In this document: piece after piece, positions 45,871 through 54,576 of the stretch
Layout: each line of letters begins with the position of its first letter
Numbering within the stretch: the stretch's first letter is position 1
Origin: Mycobacterium gallinarum
GTDB taxonomy: Bacteria; Actinomycetota; Actinomycetes; Mycobacteriales; Mycobacteriaceae
Assembly: GCF_010726765.1 (NCBI RefSeq)
Contig: NZ_AP022601.1
Location: forward strand, 3,348,001 to 3,412,000
Length of the DNA stretch: 64,000 nucleotides
Reading direction: 5' to 3'
Translations under genes and position numbers: made by a program
Notes under the pieces: model-generated
Database searches by the model: none
The model's input: the letters and a program-made list of their open reading frames with translations, nothing else
What the model was told of the DNA's origin: nothing

Positions 45871-46554
45871 ATGGCCAAGAACGCGCCGAACAACATCGCC
45901 GCAGCAATCCGCACGGAAACCGGCAAGGGTGCGTCGCGCCGCGCGCGCCGCAACGGCAAGGTACCCACCGTCCTCTACGGCCACGGCAGCGAACCGCAGC
46001 ACCTCGAGCTCAATGCCCACGACTTCGCCGCGGTGCTGCGCCACGCCGGCACCAACGCGGTGCTCACCCTCGACATCGAGGGCAAGGAGCAGCTCGCGCT
46101 GACCAAGGCGCTGACCCTGCACCCGATCCGCCGCAACATCACGCACGCCGACCTGCTGGTCGTGCGCCGCGGCGAGAAGGTCACCGTCGAGGTCAACGTC
46201 ATTGTCGAGGGCGAAGCGGCGCCGGGCACGCTGGTCACCCAGGACAGCAACAGCATCGAGATCGAGGCCGACGTGCAGTCGATCCCGGAAAACCTCACCG
46301 TCTCGGTCGAGGGCGCCGAGATCGGCACCCAGTTCGCCGCGAGCGCGATCCCGCTGCCCGACGGTGTTTCGCTGGTCTCCGATCCCGAATTGCTCGTCGT
46401 CAACGTCGTCGCCGCCCCGACCGAGGAAGACCTCGAGGCCGAGGGCGCTGGCGAAGCCGCCGAGGGTGAAGCGGCCGAAGGCGAAGCCGCCGAGGGCGAA
46501 GCGGCCGAGGGCGAGGGCGAAGCCGGCGAGGCACCCGCCGCGGAATCCGAGTAG
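45871..46554 (+). CDS. rplY: 50S ribosomal protein L25/general stress protein Ctc
   Basis: A 227-residue L25 of the long CTC type. The N-terminal 5S-rRNA-binding domain has [22 protein letters not shown] and the C-terminal TL5 domain [28 protein letters not shown]. The tail is a low-complexity acidic repeat ([19 protein letters not shown]...). ATG 45871 with AGGAG upstream; the open frame from 45793 is not needed. It is 6 bp from pth, forming the conserved rplY-pth pair. Confidence 0.95.
   Translation: MAKNAPNNIAAAIRTETGKGASRRARRNGKVPTVLYGHGSEPQHLELNAHDFAAVLRHAGTNAVLTLDIEGKEQLALTKALTLHPIRRNITHADLLVVRRGEKVTVEVNVIVEGEAAPGTLVTQDSNSIEIEADVQSIPENLTVSVEGAEIGTQFAASAIPLPDGVSLVSDPELLVVNVVAAPTEEDLEAEGAGEAAEGEAAEGEAAEGEAAEGEGEAGEAPAAESE
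46451..46510. repeat. 30-bp tandem duplication encoding the acidic EGEAA tail of L25
   Basis: Two 30-bp units (46451-46480 and 46481-46510), each made of two 15-bp subunits coding for GEAAE, followed by a partial copy. They lie wholly within the rplY C-terminal tail. Length variation here would alter only the acidic extension. Confidence 0.8.
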
Positions 46555-46560
46555 CACGCG

Positions 46561-47139
46561 ATGGCCGAACCCCAACTTGTGGTCGGCCTCGGCAACCCCG
46601 GTCCGCAGTACGCCACCACGCGGCATAACCTCGGCTTCCTCGTCGCCGACATCCTCGCCGATCGCATCGGCTCGGGTTTCAAGGTGCACAAGAAGTCGGG
46701 GGCCGAGGTGGTCACCGGTCAGCTCGCCGGCCGTCCGGTGGTGCTCGCCAAGCCGCGCTGCTACATGAACGAGTCCGGGCGTCAGGTCGCGCCGCTGGCC
46801 AAGTTCTATTCGGTGGCGCCCGCCGACATCATCGTCATCCACGACGAGCTCGACATCGACTTCGGCCGCATCCGGCTGAAGTTCGGTGGCGGGGTCGCCG
46901 GGCACAACGGCCTGCGATCGGTGGGCTCGTCCCTGGGCTCCAACGACTTTCAGCGTGTCCGCATCGGAATCGGTCGCCCGCCCGGCCGGATGGAGGGCGC
47001 AGCGTTCGTGCTCGGCACGTTCACCTCGGCGGAGTGGAAAGAGGTGCCGACGATCTGCGAGCAGGCCGCCGACGCCACCGAACTGCTGATCTCCCAGGGG
47101 TTGGAGCCGGCGCAGAACACCGTGCACGCCTGGGGCTAG
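46561..47139 (+). CDS. pth: Peptidyl-tRNA hydrolase
   Basis: A 192-residue Pth (recycles peptidyl-tRNA): [21 protein letters not shown] with the catalytic His, [48 protein letters not shown] and [13 protein letters not shown]. All key motifs are intact. ATG 46561 lies 6 bp after rplY. A large accessory block separates it from pks16, its neighbour in M. tuberculosis by my recollection. Confidence 0.96.
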   Translation: MAEPQLVVGLGNPGPQYATTRHNLGFLVADILADRIGSGFKVHKKSGAEVVTGQLAGRPVVLAKPRCYMNESGRQVAPLAKFYSVAPADIIVIHDELDIDFGRIRLKFGGGVAGHNGLRSVGSSLGSNDFQRVRIGIGRPPGRMEGAAFVLGTFTSAEWKEVPTICEQAADATELLISQGLEPAQNTVHAWG

Positions 47140-47244
47140 TACTGCGCGAACGTGGCACCGGCAGGCCAGGTTTGGCGCGCGCGGCCCGGGTCTCGGCTCC
47201 GAATCGTCGACGACACTGGCGCACAACCGACGTGCGGAGGAGCG

Positions 47245-47439
47245 ATGCACATCACTGTCGATTACGAGCTGTGCGAAGGCCACGGTCAATGCATCCTGGC
47301 CGCGCCCGAGGTTTTCGACCTGCCCGACGACAGCGAGCAGGTGGTGCTCCTCGACCCAGATCCACCGCCGGTCGCATATGCCGCCGTCATTCAGGCCGCG
47401 GCAATGTGCCCCGCCCAGGCGCTTCGCATCGAGGACTGA
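47245..47439 (+). CDS. Ferredoxin, [3Fe-4S]-type
   Basis: A 64-residue ferredoxin: YELCEGHGQCILAAPEVF and AAAMCPAQALRIED provide Cys at three positions (CxxxxxC and CP), the pattern of P450-associated mycobacterial [3Fe-4S] ferredoxins (His in place of a fourth Cys: CEGHGQC). ATG 47245 with GGAGG upstream. It could donate electrons to the P450 at 49546, about 2 kb away, but a divergent two-component pair lies between them. It is convergent with the response regulator, with 4 bp between stops. Confidence 0.87.
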   Translation: MHITVDYELCEGHGQCILAAPEVFDLPDDSEQVVLLDPDPPPVAYAAVIQAAAMCPAQALRIED

Positions 47440-47443
47440 CGCC

Positions 47444-48115
47444 TCAGGGCGGCTGGCCGTCGGCCGTGTCGTCGAGCAGTCCGCACCGCCCGGCCAGCCC
47501 CGCCGCAGCGATCCGGTTGGTCACTCCGAGCTTGTGCAGCAAGGAGGCCACCATGCGCTTGGCGGTGCGCTCCGACACCAGCATCCGGTTGGCGATGTCG
47601 ACGGTCTCCATGCCGGTCGACAACAGCACCCACAACTTGAGGTCGGCCGGGCTCAACGCGGCGAGCAGAGCCTCTGGCGGCTTGCGGATATTGCTCAGCA
47701 GGCCTTCGAGCACCTTGGTGTCGACGACGCGCATGCCCGCCGCGATCGTGTACAGCGGTCCGGCCAGCGCTTCTGGCCGAACCGCCTTGGAGAGGAATCC
47801 GTCGGCCCCCGACCGCAGCGCCTCCTCGGCCAGCTGCGGGTCGTCGGTGCCCGACAAGGCCAGGACGCGGGTCCGCGGATGACGTTTCTTGATGTGCCGG
47901 ATGGCGGCGACGCCCCCAAGGGGTGGCATCGTCAGGTCGACGATCGCGACGTCTGCATCGCACGATGCGACCAGGTCGGCGGCCTCCTCGACGAAGGTCG
48001 TCCGCCCGCCGATGACGAACTGATCGCCCCAGTCGCGTGTCAGTAACAGCTCGAGCCCCTCGGCGAACAGTTCGTGGTCGTCGACGATCACCACCACGTA
48101 AGGCCGCTGGCTCAT
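47444..48115 (-). CDS. NarL/LuxR-type response regulator
   Basis: A 223-residue regulator. The receiver domain has DDHE (residues 11-14), the phospho-acceptor Asp in ADVAIVDLTMPP and the lysine in GFLSKAV. The C-terminal LuxR-type HTH region (LSPADLKLWVLLSTGMETVDIANRMLVSERTAKRMVASLLHKLGV) is somewhat divergent from consensus. ATG 48115. It is divergent from the sensor kinase at 48130, which is presumably its partner. Confidence 0.88.
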   Translation of the reverse strand: MSQRPYVVVIVDDHELFAEGLELLLTRDWGDQFVIGGRTTFVEEAADLVASCDADVAIVDLTMPPLGGVAAIRHIKKRHPRTRVLALSGTDDPQLAEEALRSGADGFLSKAVRPEALAGPLYTIAAGMRVVDTKVLEGLLSNIRKPPEALLAALSPADLKLWVLLSTGMETVDIANRMLVSERTAKRMVASLLHKLGVTNRIAAAGLAGRCGLLDDTADGQPP

Positions 48116-48129
48116 GGGCCGGATGCTAG

Positions 48130-49452
48130 ATGCTGCGTCGAATCCGCGTCTATGGTCGGCGCGTGAACCGGTTCCCCTCGATCAGCTCCAGCGAGGACGG
48201 CTACGGCCTGGCGCATCTGGTGGTCGCGGTGCGCATCGCGGTAGTGGTGTCGATCATCGTCCTGGTGGCGGTCGGGCCGCACTGGCTGCGGGCCCAGCTC
48301 GCCGGCGTGGCCGTCGTGCTGGGCGTGGCGTTGGGCTATGCGGCGCTCATGATGACCAGGCCACAGTTCGAGGTTCGCCGCACTCGCTATTCGTGGCTCG
48401 TGACTGCCGCGGACGCGGTCCTCAGTTTGGCGGTGATCGCGCTGACGGGCGGTGTAGCGAGCCCGGTGGTAGCGGCACTGGTGATGGTCGTCGTCGCATC
48501 GGCGGCGCGGTTGTCGTTCCCCCAGACCGTGCTGGTGGCCGTGCTGGTAGGTCTCGGCTATATCGGTGTGACTGCGTGGATCAGCGCCGACACGTCGCTA
48601 CCCGCAGCACCTCGCGTTTTGGGCGTGTGGTGGGCGTTGATGCTGGTGTTCGTCGCGCTTCTGGGCGGTGGTCTGTCCTTGCTCGTCGAGCGTGAGCAGC
48701 GGTCACTGACGCGCCTGGTCGTGGAAGCCGAGGCCGAGCACGCCGCGGCCGAGGAGGAACGCGATCTGCGCGCCCGGCTGCTGCGGTCCTATGAATCGCA
48801 GCAAGAGGGACTGCAGGTGTTACTGCACGAGTTCCGTACACCGGTGGCCTCGTTGGAGGCCCTGGCCGGTGCACTGACCGACGGCGCCTCACCGATGGAG
48901 CCAGCCGACCGTGACGCGGCGATCGCTCTGGCCGGCCGGCATGCCCGCCACCTCAACGACATGCTCGACGCGCTCGCCGACGTAGCACTGAGCAGACGTC
49001 CGACGTTCTCACCCGGCCGGCTACGACGCGTCGACGTCGCGGCTCTGATCGGCGAGGCGGCCGACGCGGCCGGGCTGACGAGCGCGCGCCTCGAGGTCGC
49101 AGTCACCGGGGATGTGTCGGCGGTCGACATTGACGCGCAAGGACTGCGCCGAGTGCTGACCAACCTGCTGGAGAACGCCGCGCGACATGGCCGTGGCCTG
49201 CCGATCGACGTCACGTGCGCGCGCACCGACACGAATCTCACCATCTCGGTGGCCGACCGCGGCCCCGGCGTGCCTGCGGAGAGCCTGGGCGACCTGACCG
49301 CAAAATTCGTCAGCCTCGGCGGCCAGCGCGGGACGGCCGGCCTCGGACTGTGGATCGTGCAGCAGATCGTCGAGGCGCTCGGCGGGTCACTGCGATTCTC
49401 GGCCCGAACGGGGGGCGGACTGGTCGCAACCTTCACGCTGCCGCTGAGCTGA
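48130..49452 (+). CDS. Membrane sensor histidine kinase
   Basis: A 440-residue kinase. About six transmembrane helices (residues 27-190) are followed by a helical linker with EAEAEHAAAEEERDLRARLLRSYESQQ, the phosphoacceptor box LLHEFRTPVASLEAL (HExxTP, HisKA class) and an HATPase (NLLENAARHGRG, DRGPGVPAESL, TAGLGLWIVQQI). ATG 48130; GTG 48163 (VNRFPSIS) is a possible start. It is 14 bp from the divergent response regulator. The stimulus is unknown; there is no large extracytoplasmic sensor domain, so it may sense membrane state. Confidence 0.87.
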   Translation: MLRRIRVYGRRVNRFPSISSSEDGYGLAHLVVAVRIAVVVSIIVLVAVGPHWLRAQLAGVAVVLGVALGYAALMMTRPQFEVRRTRYSWLVTAADAVLSLAVIALTGGVASPVVAALVMVVVASAARLSFPQTVLVAVLVGLGYIGVTAWISADTSLPAAPRVLGVWWALMLVFVALLGGGLSLLVEREQRSLTRLVVEAEAEHAAAEEERDLRARLLRSYESQQEGLQVLLHEFRTPVASLEALAGALTDGASPMEPADRDAAIALAGRHARHLNDMLDALADVALSRRPTFSPGRLRRVDVAALIGEAADAAGLTSARLEVAVTGDVSAVDIDAQGLRRVLTNLLENAARHGRGLPIDVTCARTDTNLTISVADRGPGVPAESLGDLTAKFVSLGGQRGTAGLGLWIVQQIVEALGGSLRFSARTGGGLVATFTLPLS

Positions 49453-49545
49453 ACGGCCCGCACGGTCCACGCATTGGGCACGCGGGGGCCGCGAATGGCA
49501 CGGCCGCCGAGTCTGCTCGGCGCTCTCGGAGTTCAGCATGACCAC

Positions 49546-50817
49546 ATGACCACTGCGGCGACGACGACGCACAAAGACATCGACCTGAGCGCCCGCGCGT
49601 TCTGGGCCAAACCCCCCGAAGAACGTGATCGGGCGTTCGAGGTGCTGCGCAGAGAGAACCCAGTGCCGTGGAGCCGGCCGGCCGAATCGGACCTGCTACC
49701 GCCCGAGCTCAACACCAGGGGCTTCTGGTCCCTGACCAAACAGGAGGACATCCGGATGGCCAGCCGCCATCCGGAGATCTTCTCCTCCGCCCAGGGCATC
49801 ACGATGGAGGACTTCGCACCTGAGGCGGTCGAGATCGCCCAGTCCTTCATCGCGATGGATGCACCCCGGCACACCCAGCTGCGGGGCATCACGACCGACG
49901 CCTTCAAGCCGAAAAACGTCCGACGGCTCGAAGACTGGATCCGCGGGCACGCCCGCGATCTGGTCACCGAAATGGCCCACCTCGGCGAGGGTGACTTCGT
50001 CGAGCTGGTGTCGGTGAAACTGCCCGGACGCATCTTCGGCAGCTTCTTCGGGTTGCCGGAAGGCGACCTGCGTGACAAGGCGGTCCGCGCGGCGCAGCGC
50101 CTGGTGGGCTGGACCGACCCGAACATCCGCGGCGAGCAGAGCGAACTCGAGCTGTTCATGGCGGCCGTGATGGACCTCCATGAGGTCGCTTCAGTGTTGA
50201 TCCCACAGCGGCGGACCAACCCCGGCGACGACCTGCTGACGTGGATGGTGCAGGCCGAGTTCGACGGCAAGAAGATGACCGACGACGAACTGAAGGCGTT
50301 CTTCGTCCTGCTGGGCGTCGCCGCCAACGACACCACCCGGCACGCCTCGGCGCACGCCATCTACACGTTGTCGAAGTTCCCCGACCAGCGTGCGTTGCTC
50401 GTCGAGGATGTCGAGGGTCGGGCCGGCACCGCCGTCGAGGAGGTGCTGCGCTGGTCCTCGCCGCTGCTGCACATGCGACGCACCGCCATGCAAGACATCA
50501 CCGTCCGAGGATCGGAGATCAAGGCGGGCGACAAGGTGGTGCTGTGGTACTACTCGGGCAACCGCGACGAGGACGTCTTCGAGGACCCACACACCTTCAA
50601 CATTTTGCGAAATCCCAACCCGCACATTGCCTTCGGTGGTGGCGGCCCACACTTCTGCCTCGGCGCTGCGCTCGCGCGCACCATGCTCAAGTCGTTGCTC
50701 ACCGAGGTGTACACGCGGATCCCCGACATCTCGGCTCCCGAGCCCGACTTCGCGCTGGCCAACTTCATCAACGGCATCAACCGCCTGCCCGCCACCTGGA
50801 CACCCGAGAAGCGCTGA
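49546..50817 (+). CDS. Cytochrome P450
   Basis: A 423-residue soluble bacterial P450. Motifs are the I-helix AANDTT (residues 259-264, oxygen activation), ExxR at E299/R302, and the haem loop FGGGGPHFCLGAALAR with proximal Cys371. It hydroxylates a hydrophobic substrate using electrons from a ferredoxin. ATG 49546 was chosen; the frame extends to 49474 without domain features. It is followed 14 bp later by an NDMA/mycofactocin-type alcohol dehydrogenase, implying sequential hydroxylation and alcohol oxidation. A ferredoxin gene lies about 2 kb upstream. Confidence 0.93.
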   Translation: MTTAATTTHKDIDLSARAFWAKPPEERDRAFEVLRRENPVPWSRPAESDLLPPELNTRGFWSLTKQEDIRMASRHPEIFSSAQGITMEDFAPEAVEIAQSFIAMDAPRHTQLRGITTDAFKPKNVRRLEDWIRGHARDLVTEMAHLGEGDFVELVSVKLPGRIFGSFFGLPEGDLRDKAVRAAQRLVGWTDPNIRGEQSELELFMAAVMDLHEVASVLIPQRRTNPGDDLLTWMVQAEFDGKKMTDDELKAFFVLLGVAANDTTRHASAHAIYTLSKFPDQRALLVEDVEGRAGTAVEEVLRWSSPLLHMRRTAMQDITVRGSEIKAGDKVVLWYYSGNRDEDVFEDPHTFNILRNPNPHIAFGGGGPHFCLGAALARTMLKSLLTEVYTRIPDISAPEPDFALANFINGINRLPATWTPEKR

Positions 50818-50831
50818 GAGACGAGTCCCAG

Positions 50832-51938
50832 ATGAAAACCAAAGCCGCGGTGCTATGGGGCCTGCACCAGAAGTGGGAGGTCGACGAGGTCGATCTCGAC
50901 GACCCGAAGGAAGCCGAAGTCCTCGTCAAGCTGACGGCCAGTGGGCTGTGTCATTCTGACGACCACCTGGTCACCGGCGACATGCCGATGCAGTTGCCGG
51001 TGGTCGGCGGACATGAAGGCGCGGGCGTCGTCGTCGATGTCGGACCGGGGGTCACCGACGTCGCCGCGGGCGATTCCGTCGTGTTGAGCTTCATCCCGGC
51101 GTGCGGTCGCTGCGATCCCTGCTCGCGCGGGATGAGCAACCTGTGTGTGCTTGGTGCGGCGATCATCGCGGGCCCGCAACTCGACGGCACCTTCCGGTTT
51201 CATGCGAACGGGCAAGGGCTGGGCCAGATGTGCGTGCTCGGCACGTTCTCCGAGTACACGGTCGTTCCGGTCGCGTCGGTGATCAAGGTGGATTCGCGCA
51301 CCGCCCTGGACACAGCTGCTCTCGTCGGCTGTGGCGTCACCACCGGGTACGGCAGCGCTGTACGCACCGGCGAGGTCCGCGACGGTGACACCGCCGTCGT
51401 GATGGGTGTCGGCGGCATCGGCATCAATGCCGTGCAGGGTGCCCGGATCGCCGGTGCGCGGGCCGTCGTCGCACTCGACCCGATCGAGTACAAACGCACC
51501 CGGTCGCTGGAGTTCGGCGCCACGCACACCGCGGCCACGGTCGAGGAGGCGCAGGCACTGGTGACCGATCTGACGCACGGGGCGATGGCCGACGTGTGCG
51601 TCGTCAGCACGGATTCAGCCGAAGGCGAGTACGTCGCCCAGGCACTGAGCCTGGTCGGCAAGCGGGGACGCGTGGTGATGACGGCGATCCCCCACCCGAC
51701 CGACACCTCGGTCGATCTGTCGCTGTTCGACCTGACGCTCTATGAAAAGCAGGTCCGCGGTTCGCTGTTCGGCTCGTCGAATCCGCGCCACGACATTCCG
51801 CGGATGCTCGAGCTGTACCAGGCGGGCAAGCTGAAACTCAACGAGCTGATCACCCGTGAGTACACCCTCGAGGAGATCAACCAGGGGTACGCCGATATGC
51901 ATGCCGGGGTGAACCTGCGCGGTCTGATCCGCTACTAG
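50832..51938 (+). CDS. NDMA-dependent (mycofactocin-type) zinc alcohol dehydrogenase
   Basis: A 368-residue medium-chain zinc dehydrogenase: LTASGLCHSDDHLVTGDMP (catalytic Zn Cys), GGHEGAGVV (His-Glu), structural-Zn cysteines CGRCDPCSRGMSNLC, NAD site GVGGIGINAVQ. The sequence resembles the NDMA-dependent methanol/alcohol dehydrogenases that hold NAD tightly and use mycofactocin as electron carrier. ATG 50832, in the same operon as the P450, so it likely oxidises the alcohol that the P450 makes. It is convergent with the cutinase, 2 bp between stops. Confidence 0.88.
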   Translation: MKTKAAVLWGLHQKWEVDEVDLDDPKEAEVLVKLTASGLCHSDDHLVTGDMPMQLPVVGGHEGAGVVVDVGPGVTDVAAGDSVVLSFIPACGRCDPCSRGMSNLCVLGAAIIAGPQLDGTFRFHANGQGLGQMCVLGTFSEYTVVPVASVIKVDSRTALDTAALVGCGVTTGYGSAVRTGEVRDGDTAVVMGVGGIGINAVQGARIAGARAVVALDPIEYKRTRSLEFGATHTAATVEEAQALVTDLTHGAMADVCVVSTDSAEGEYVAQALSLVGKRGRVVMTAIPHPTDTSVDLSLFDLTLYEKQVRGSLFGSSNPRHDIPRMLELYQAGKLKLNELITREYTLEEINQGYADMHAGVNLRGLIRY

Positions 51939-51940
51939 CG

Positions 51941-52672
51941 TCAGCCGTGCGTCTGACCCGCCAGCGTCGTGATCGGCGCCTCGGAGGTGAGTCGGTTGGC
52001 CACGAATTGTGCTGCCTGCGTCGTCAACCCGGCCTGCACGTACAGGCTGTGCGCGGACCTGTCGTCGCCACCGGAGCACACCGGATCGGCCCCGTTGCAC
52101 AGGTCGATGGTCTTGTATCCGTACTGGGGGCTCAGCGACGTCAGCGGGCCGCCGAGCAACCGGATGGACGGGTTGCCGAACACGGCGACCGCGGCGACGT
52201 GATCGGCGGCGGCCGGCGGCAACAGGTTGGTGAAGCCGAGCGTCGGCTGGTTGGCGATCGCAAGCGCATCGATCACCGCGGCGCCCTGCGAGAAGCCGCC
52301 GAGCACGATCTTGGTGTCGGGGCAGGTCGCGACGGTGTTCTGGACGAATGCGCTGGCGTCGTTGGCGCCGTCGGCAGCGCGGAGGAAGTCGTACGAGGCC
52401 GGGTAGTTGACTGCGTACACGTCCACCGACTGCCCCGGCACCAACGGTCGCAGCGCATCGACGAACGCGTCGCCGACCCGCCCTATGCCCGCCGGCTCAC
52501 CGGTGCCGCGCGCGAAGACGACCTGAACGTCGGCGCACTCGGCGGGCTGCGCCGAGGCGACACCCGTCGGGCCCGCCGGAAGCAATGCCGGTGCGACGAC
52601 CGTCACACCCGAAACCAGCAGTGCCGCAACACCCAACAGCAAACCGCGCGTGACCCCTCGGCTGATCTTCAT
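51941..52672 (-). CDS. Cutinase-family secreted esterase
   Basis: A 243-residue cutinase (mycobacterial culp type). A signal peptide (residues 1-41, LLLGVAALLVSGVTVVAPAL, cleavage near ASA) precedes the alpha/beta-hydrolase core: VVFARGTGEPAGIGRVGDAF, GGFSQGAAVID (Ser128), CNGADPVCSGGDDRSAHSLY (Asp196, His208), with conserved disulfide cysteines. It is likely secreted and hydrolyses cutin-like polyesters or lipid esters. ATG 52672; the longer frame to 52966 overlaps the Fe-S protein gene. Confidence 0.93.
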   Translation of the reverse strand: MKISRGVTRGLLLGVAALLVSGVTVVAPALLPAGPTGVASAQPAECADVQVVFARGTGEPAGIGRVGDAFVDALRPLVPGQSVDVYAVNYPASYDFLRAADGANDASAFVQNTVATCPDTKIVLGGFSQGAAVIDALAIANQPTLGFTNLLPPAAADHVAAVAVFGNPSIRLLGGPLTSLSPQYGYKTIDLCNGADPVCSGGDDRSAHSLYVQAGLTTQAAQFVANRLTSEAPITTLAGQTHG

Positions 52673-52716
52673 ACCGGGCCAAACGCCGTCGAGCGGTGAA
52701 TCTATTCCGTCTGCAA

Positions 52717-53748
52717 TCAGAGTCCGCTGATGCCGCTGTCGACCACTTTGATCTGCTTGTGCGGGAACCGTCGCTCGGCGTACTCCTTTGCCACCGAGTT
52801 CGGCAGCACGTAGAGCGTCTCCATCTTTTCCTGCAGCGGCTTGAGGACCAGATCCATGAAGCCCTTGCGGTCGTCGAGGTACGGCTCGATGACGTCCTCT
52901 CCGGCCGGACACACCGCCAGGCAATAGGCCGCCTTGTAGTTGGCCTTGAAGGACAGGCTCTGCCACATCGAGGCGTTCTCGGAATCGCTGACTCGCGAAC
53001 GGAAATCGGCCGCGTCTTCACTGTCGGCGATGGTCTGCACCCAGTCGGTGAATCCGCCCATGAACTCGCGGTAGTTGTGGGTGGAGCACGCGAAGAAGTC
53101 GAACTCCCCGTCCTTCTTGATGGCACCGACCGGGCAGGCCGCGACACAGAGCTTGCATTCCAGGCACGGCGAATAGTCAAGCGGCTCACCGTAACTGCTG
53201 ACCGGCGCGGCCACAAGCACCGTGCCGAGAAGGATGAAGTTGCCGAACTTCGGGTGAATCACGTTGCGGTGGATGCCCATCACGCCGAGGCCGGAGGCTA
53301 CCGCGACAGGTTTGTGCGCCACCACCCAGATGCGACCGGGGAACCGGTCCATCTCTATGGGAAACGACATCGACGGATTGATGGCGCGGTAGCCGGCATC
53401 TTGCAGCGCGCGGGTGATGCGGTGCGCGGCCTCGTTCATGATCTCGCCGCTGCGGTGGAACTCCTGATTGGCGACGCTGCGCGCGGTGGAGCGGACGTTG
53501 TCGCGGTTCATCTTGACGACCAGGGAGATGTAGCTTGCGACGCCGGGCAAGGCCTCGTCGACATGTTCACGTTCGGAGGCGAGGTCGGGGTTGTCGACGC
53601 TGGCGAACGCGACGTCGTCGACGCCCGCATCGAGACAGACCTGACGTAGCCAGTCGGCGTCGATGACGCCTGGCTTCTCGGTTTTGCGTGCCCGCACCTT
53701 GCGCACTGTCGGGTGGTCGGCGAGCCGAGCGGAGACTCTGTCGGTCAT
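52717..53748 (-). CDS. 4Fe-4S protein related to epoxyqueuosine reductase/reductive dehalogenase-like family
   Basis: A 343-residue iron-sulfur protein. One [4Fe-4S] ferredoxin motif is clear (SPCLECKLCVAACPVGAI, about residue 190); a second CxxxCP (AYCLAVCPAGED) near the C-terminal third gives further cluster ligands. The N-terminal region resembles the substrate domain of QueG-like proteins (SYISLVVKMNRDNVRSTARSVANQEFHRSGEI). It may be a cobalamin- or Fe-S-dependent reductase; a cobalamin site is not evident. ATG 53748; an in-frame TTG at 53766 is upstream. Function uncertain. Confidence 0.77.
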   Translation of the reverse strand: MTDRVSARLADHPTVRKVRARKTEKPGVIDADWLRQVCLDAGVDDVAFASVDNPDLASEREHVDEALPGVASYISLVVKMNRDNVRSTARSVANQEFHRSGEIMNEAAHRITRALQDAGYRAINPSMSFPIEMDRFPGRIWVVAHKPVAVASGLGVMGIHRNVIHPKFGNFILLGTVLVAAPVSSYGEPLDYSPCLECKLCVAACPVGAIKKDGEFDFFACSTHNYREFMGGFTDWVQTIADSEDAADFRSRVSDSENASMWQSLSFKANYKAAYCLAVCPAGEDVIEPYLDDRKGFMDLVLKPLQEKMETLYVLPNSVAKEYAERRFPHKQIKVVDSGISGL

Positions 53749-53863
53749 GCTAGGTATAGTACACAATACTCAGATGTTCGGTAGCCGTAAGAAGGCTGAA
53801 CCGACGCGTAAAGAAACCGTTCAGACGACGCTTTCGCATCGCGAACGGGCGTACACCGGAAGC

Positions 53864-54421
53864 ATGTCCAACAGCCACAACGGCGTACTGAGGTGTGCCT
53901 GGCATCAGCTTCTCGACGGTGATCGACGGTGGGGATCAATCGACGTGCGCCCCGACCGGTTCGGCGTGACGCGCTATCGACTGGTCGTGTATCCGCCGGG
54001 CATCAGCCGAACCGAGCGACGCCGCCTCCGCGTCGCCCGGGGCTGGCCCCTGTGGGGTGTGGCGGCCTGGATCATCGCCGAGATCTATCTGGTCGGTGCC
54101 CTCGATCCGTGGATAGCGCTCGCGCTTTCGATCGGTGTCACGCTCGGGCTGGGTCTCATCGCTTCGGCGCTGGCGGGACCATTGCGCACCCAGGTCCGCA
54201 CCATGACCGCCGCGGTTTTGGTCGGCCGACCGGATCTGGGATCGACCGCGGAGCGGGACATGATTCAGCGCTTGGGCGCGCGGTTGATCAGAGCCGACGA
54301 GGGCCTCGCCGACGCGGCGTTGAGCGCGGCCGAACACGAGTCGATCTGGTGGGCCGTCTACGACGAGATGGCGCCGGCACTGGCTGATTCGACGCTGCGC
54401 GAACCTGGGCGGAGCGCGTGA
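53864..54421 (+). CDS. DUF6611-type membrane protein
   Basis: A 185-residue protein: CAWHQLLDGDRRWGSIDVRPDRFGVTRYRLVVYPPGIS followed by RRLRVARGWPLWGVAAW and two transmembrane helices (GVAAWIIAEIYLVGAL and IALALSIGVTLGLGLIASALA), then a cytoplasmic helical C-terminus. It matches a mycobacterial DUF6611 pattern. ATG 53864 with GGAAG upstream is preferred; ATG 53774 is in frame. The stop overlaps the next small ORF by four bases. Function unknown. Confidence 0.78.
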   Translation: MSNSHNGVLRCAWHQLLDGDRRWGSIDVRPDRFGVTRYRLVVYPPGISRTERRRLRVARGWPLWGVAAWIIAEIYLVGALDPWIALALSIGVTLGLGLIASALAGPLRTQVRTMTAAVLVGRPDLGSTAERDMIQRLGARLIRADEGLADAALSAAEHESIWWAVYDEMAPALADSTLREPGRSA

Positions 54422-54576
54422 TGATCGAACTGCTTCAGGTGCTCACCCTGATGTTGGTCCCCGTCGCGTATTTCCTCACGATCAGGACGATCATCGGCCG
54501 TCAGAATCGAATCGCGGAAGAAACTGGTCGATGCCAGCGTCGGACGCGGATCACAGAAACGAGTTCTCCGCGCTGA
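54418..54576 (+). CDS. 52-residue single-pass membrane peptide coupled to the DUF6611 gene
   Basis: GTG 54418 overlaps the DUF6611 stop (GTGA). The peptide is MMIELLQVLTLMLVPVAYFLTI then RTIIGRQNRIAEETGRC, ending in a short basic tail: one N-terminal membrane segment and a positively charged C-terminus. Its 3' end overlaps the convergent gene at 54551 by 26 bp. Translational coupling supports reality, but it is short and otherwise unsupported. Confidence 0.5.
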   Translation: MMIELLQVLTLMLVPVAYFLTIRTIIGRQNRIAEETGRCQRRTRITETSSPR

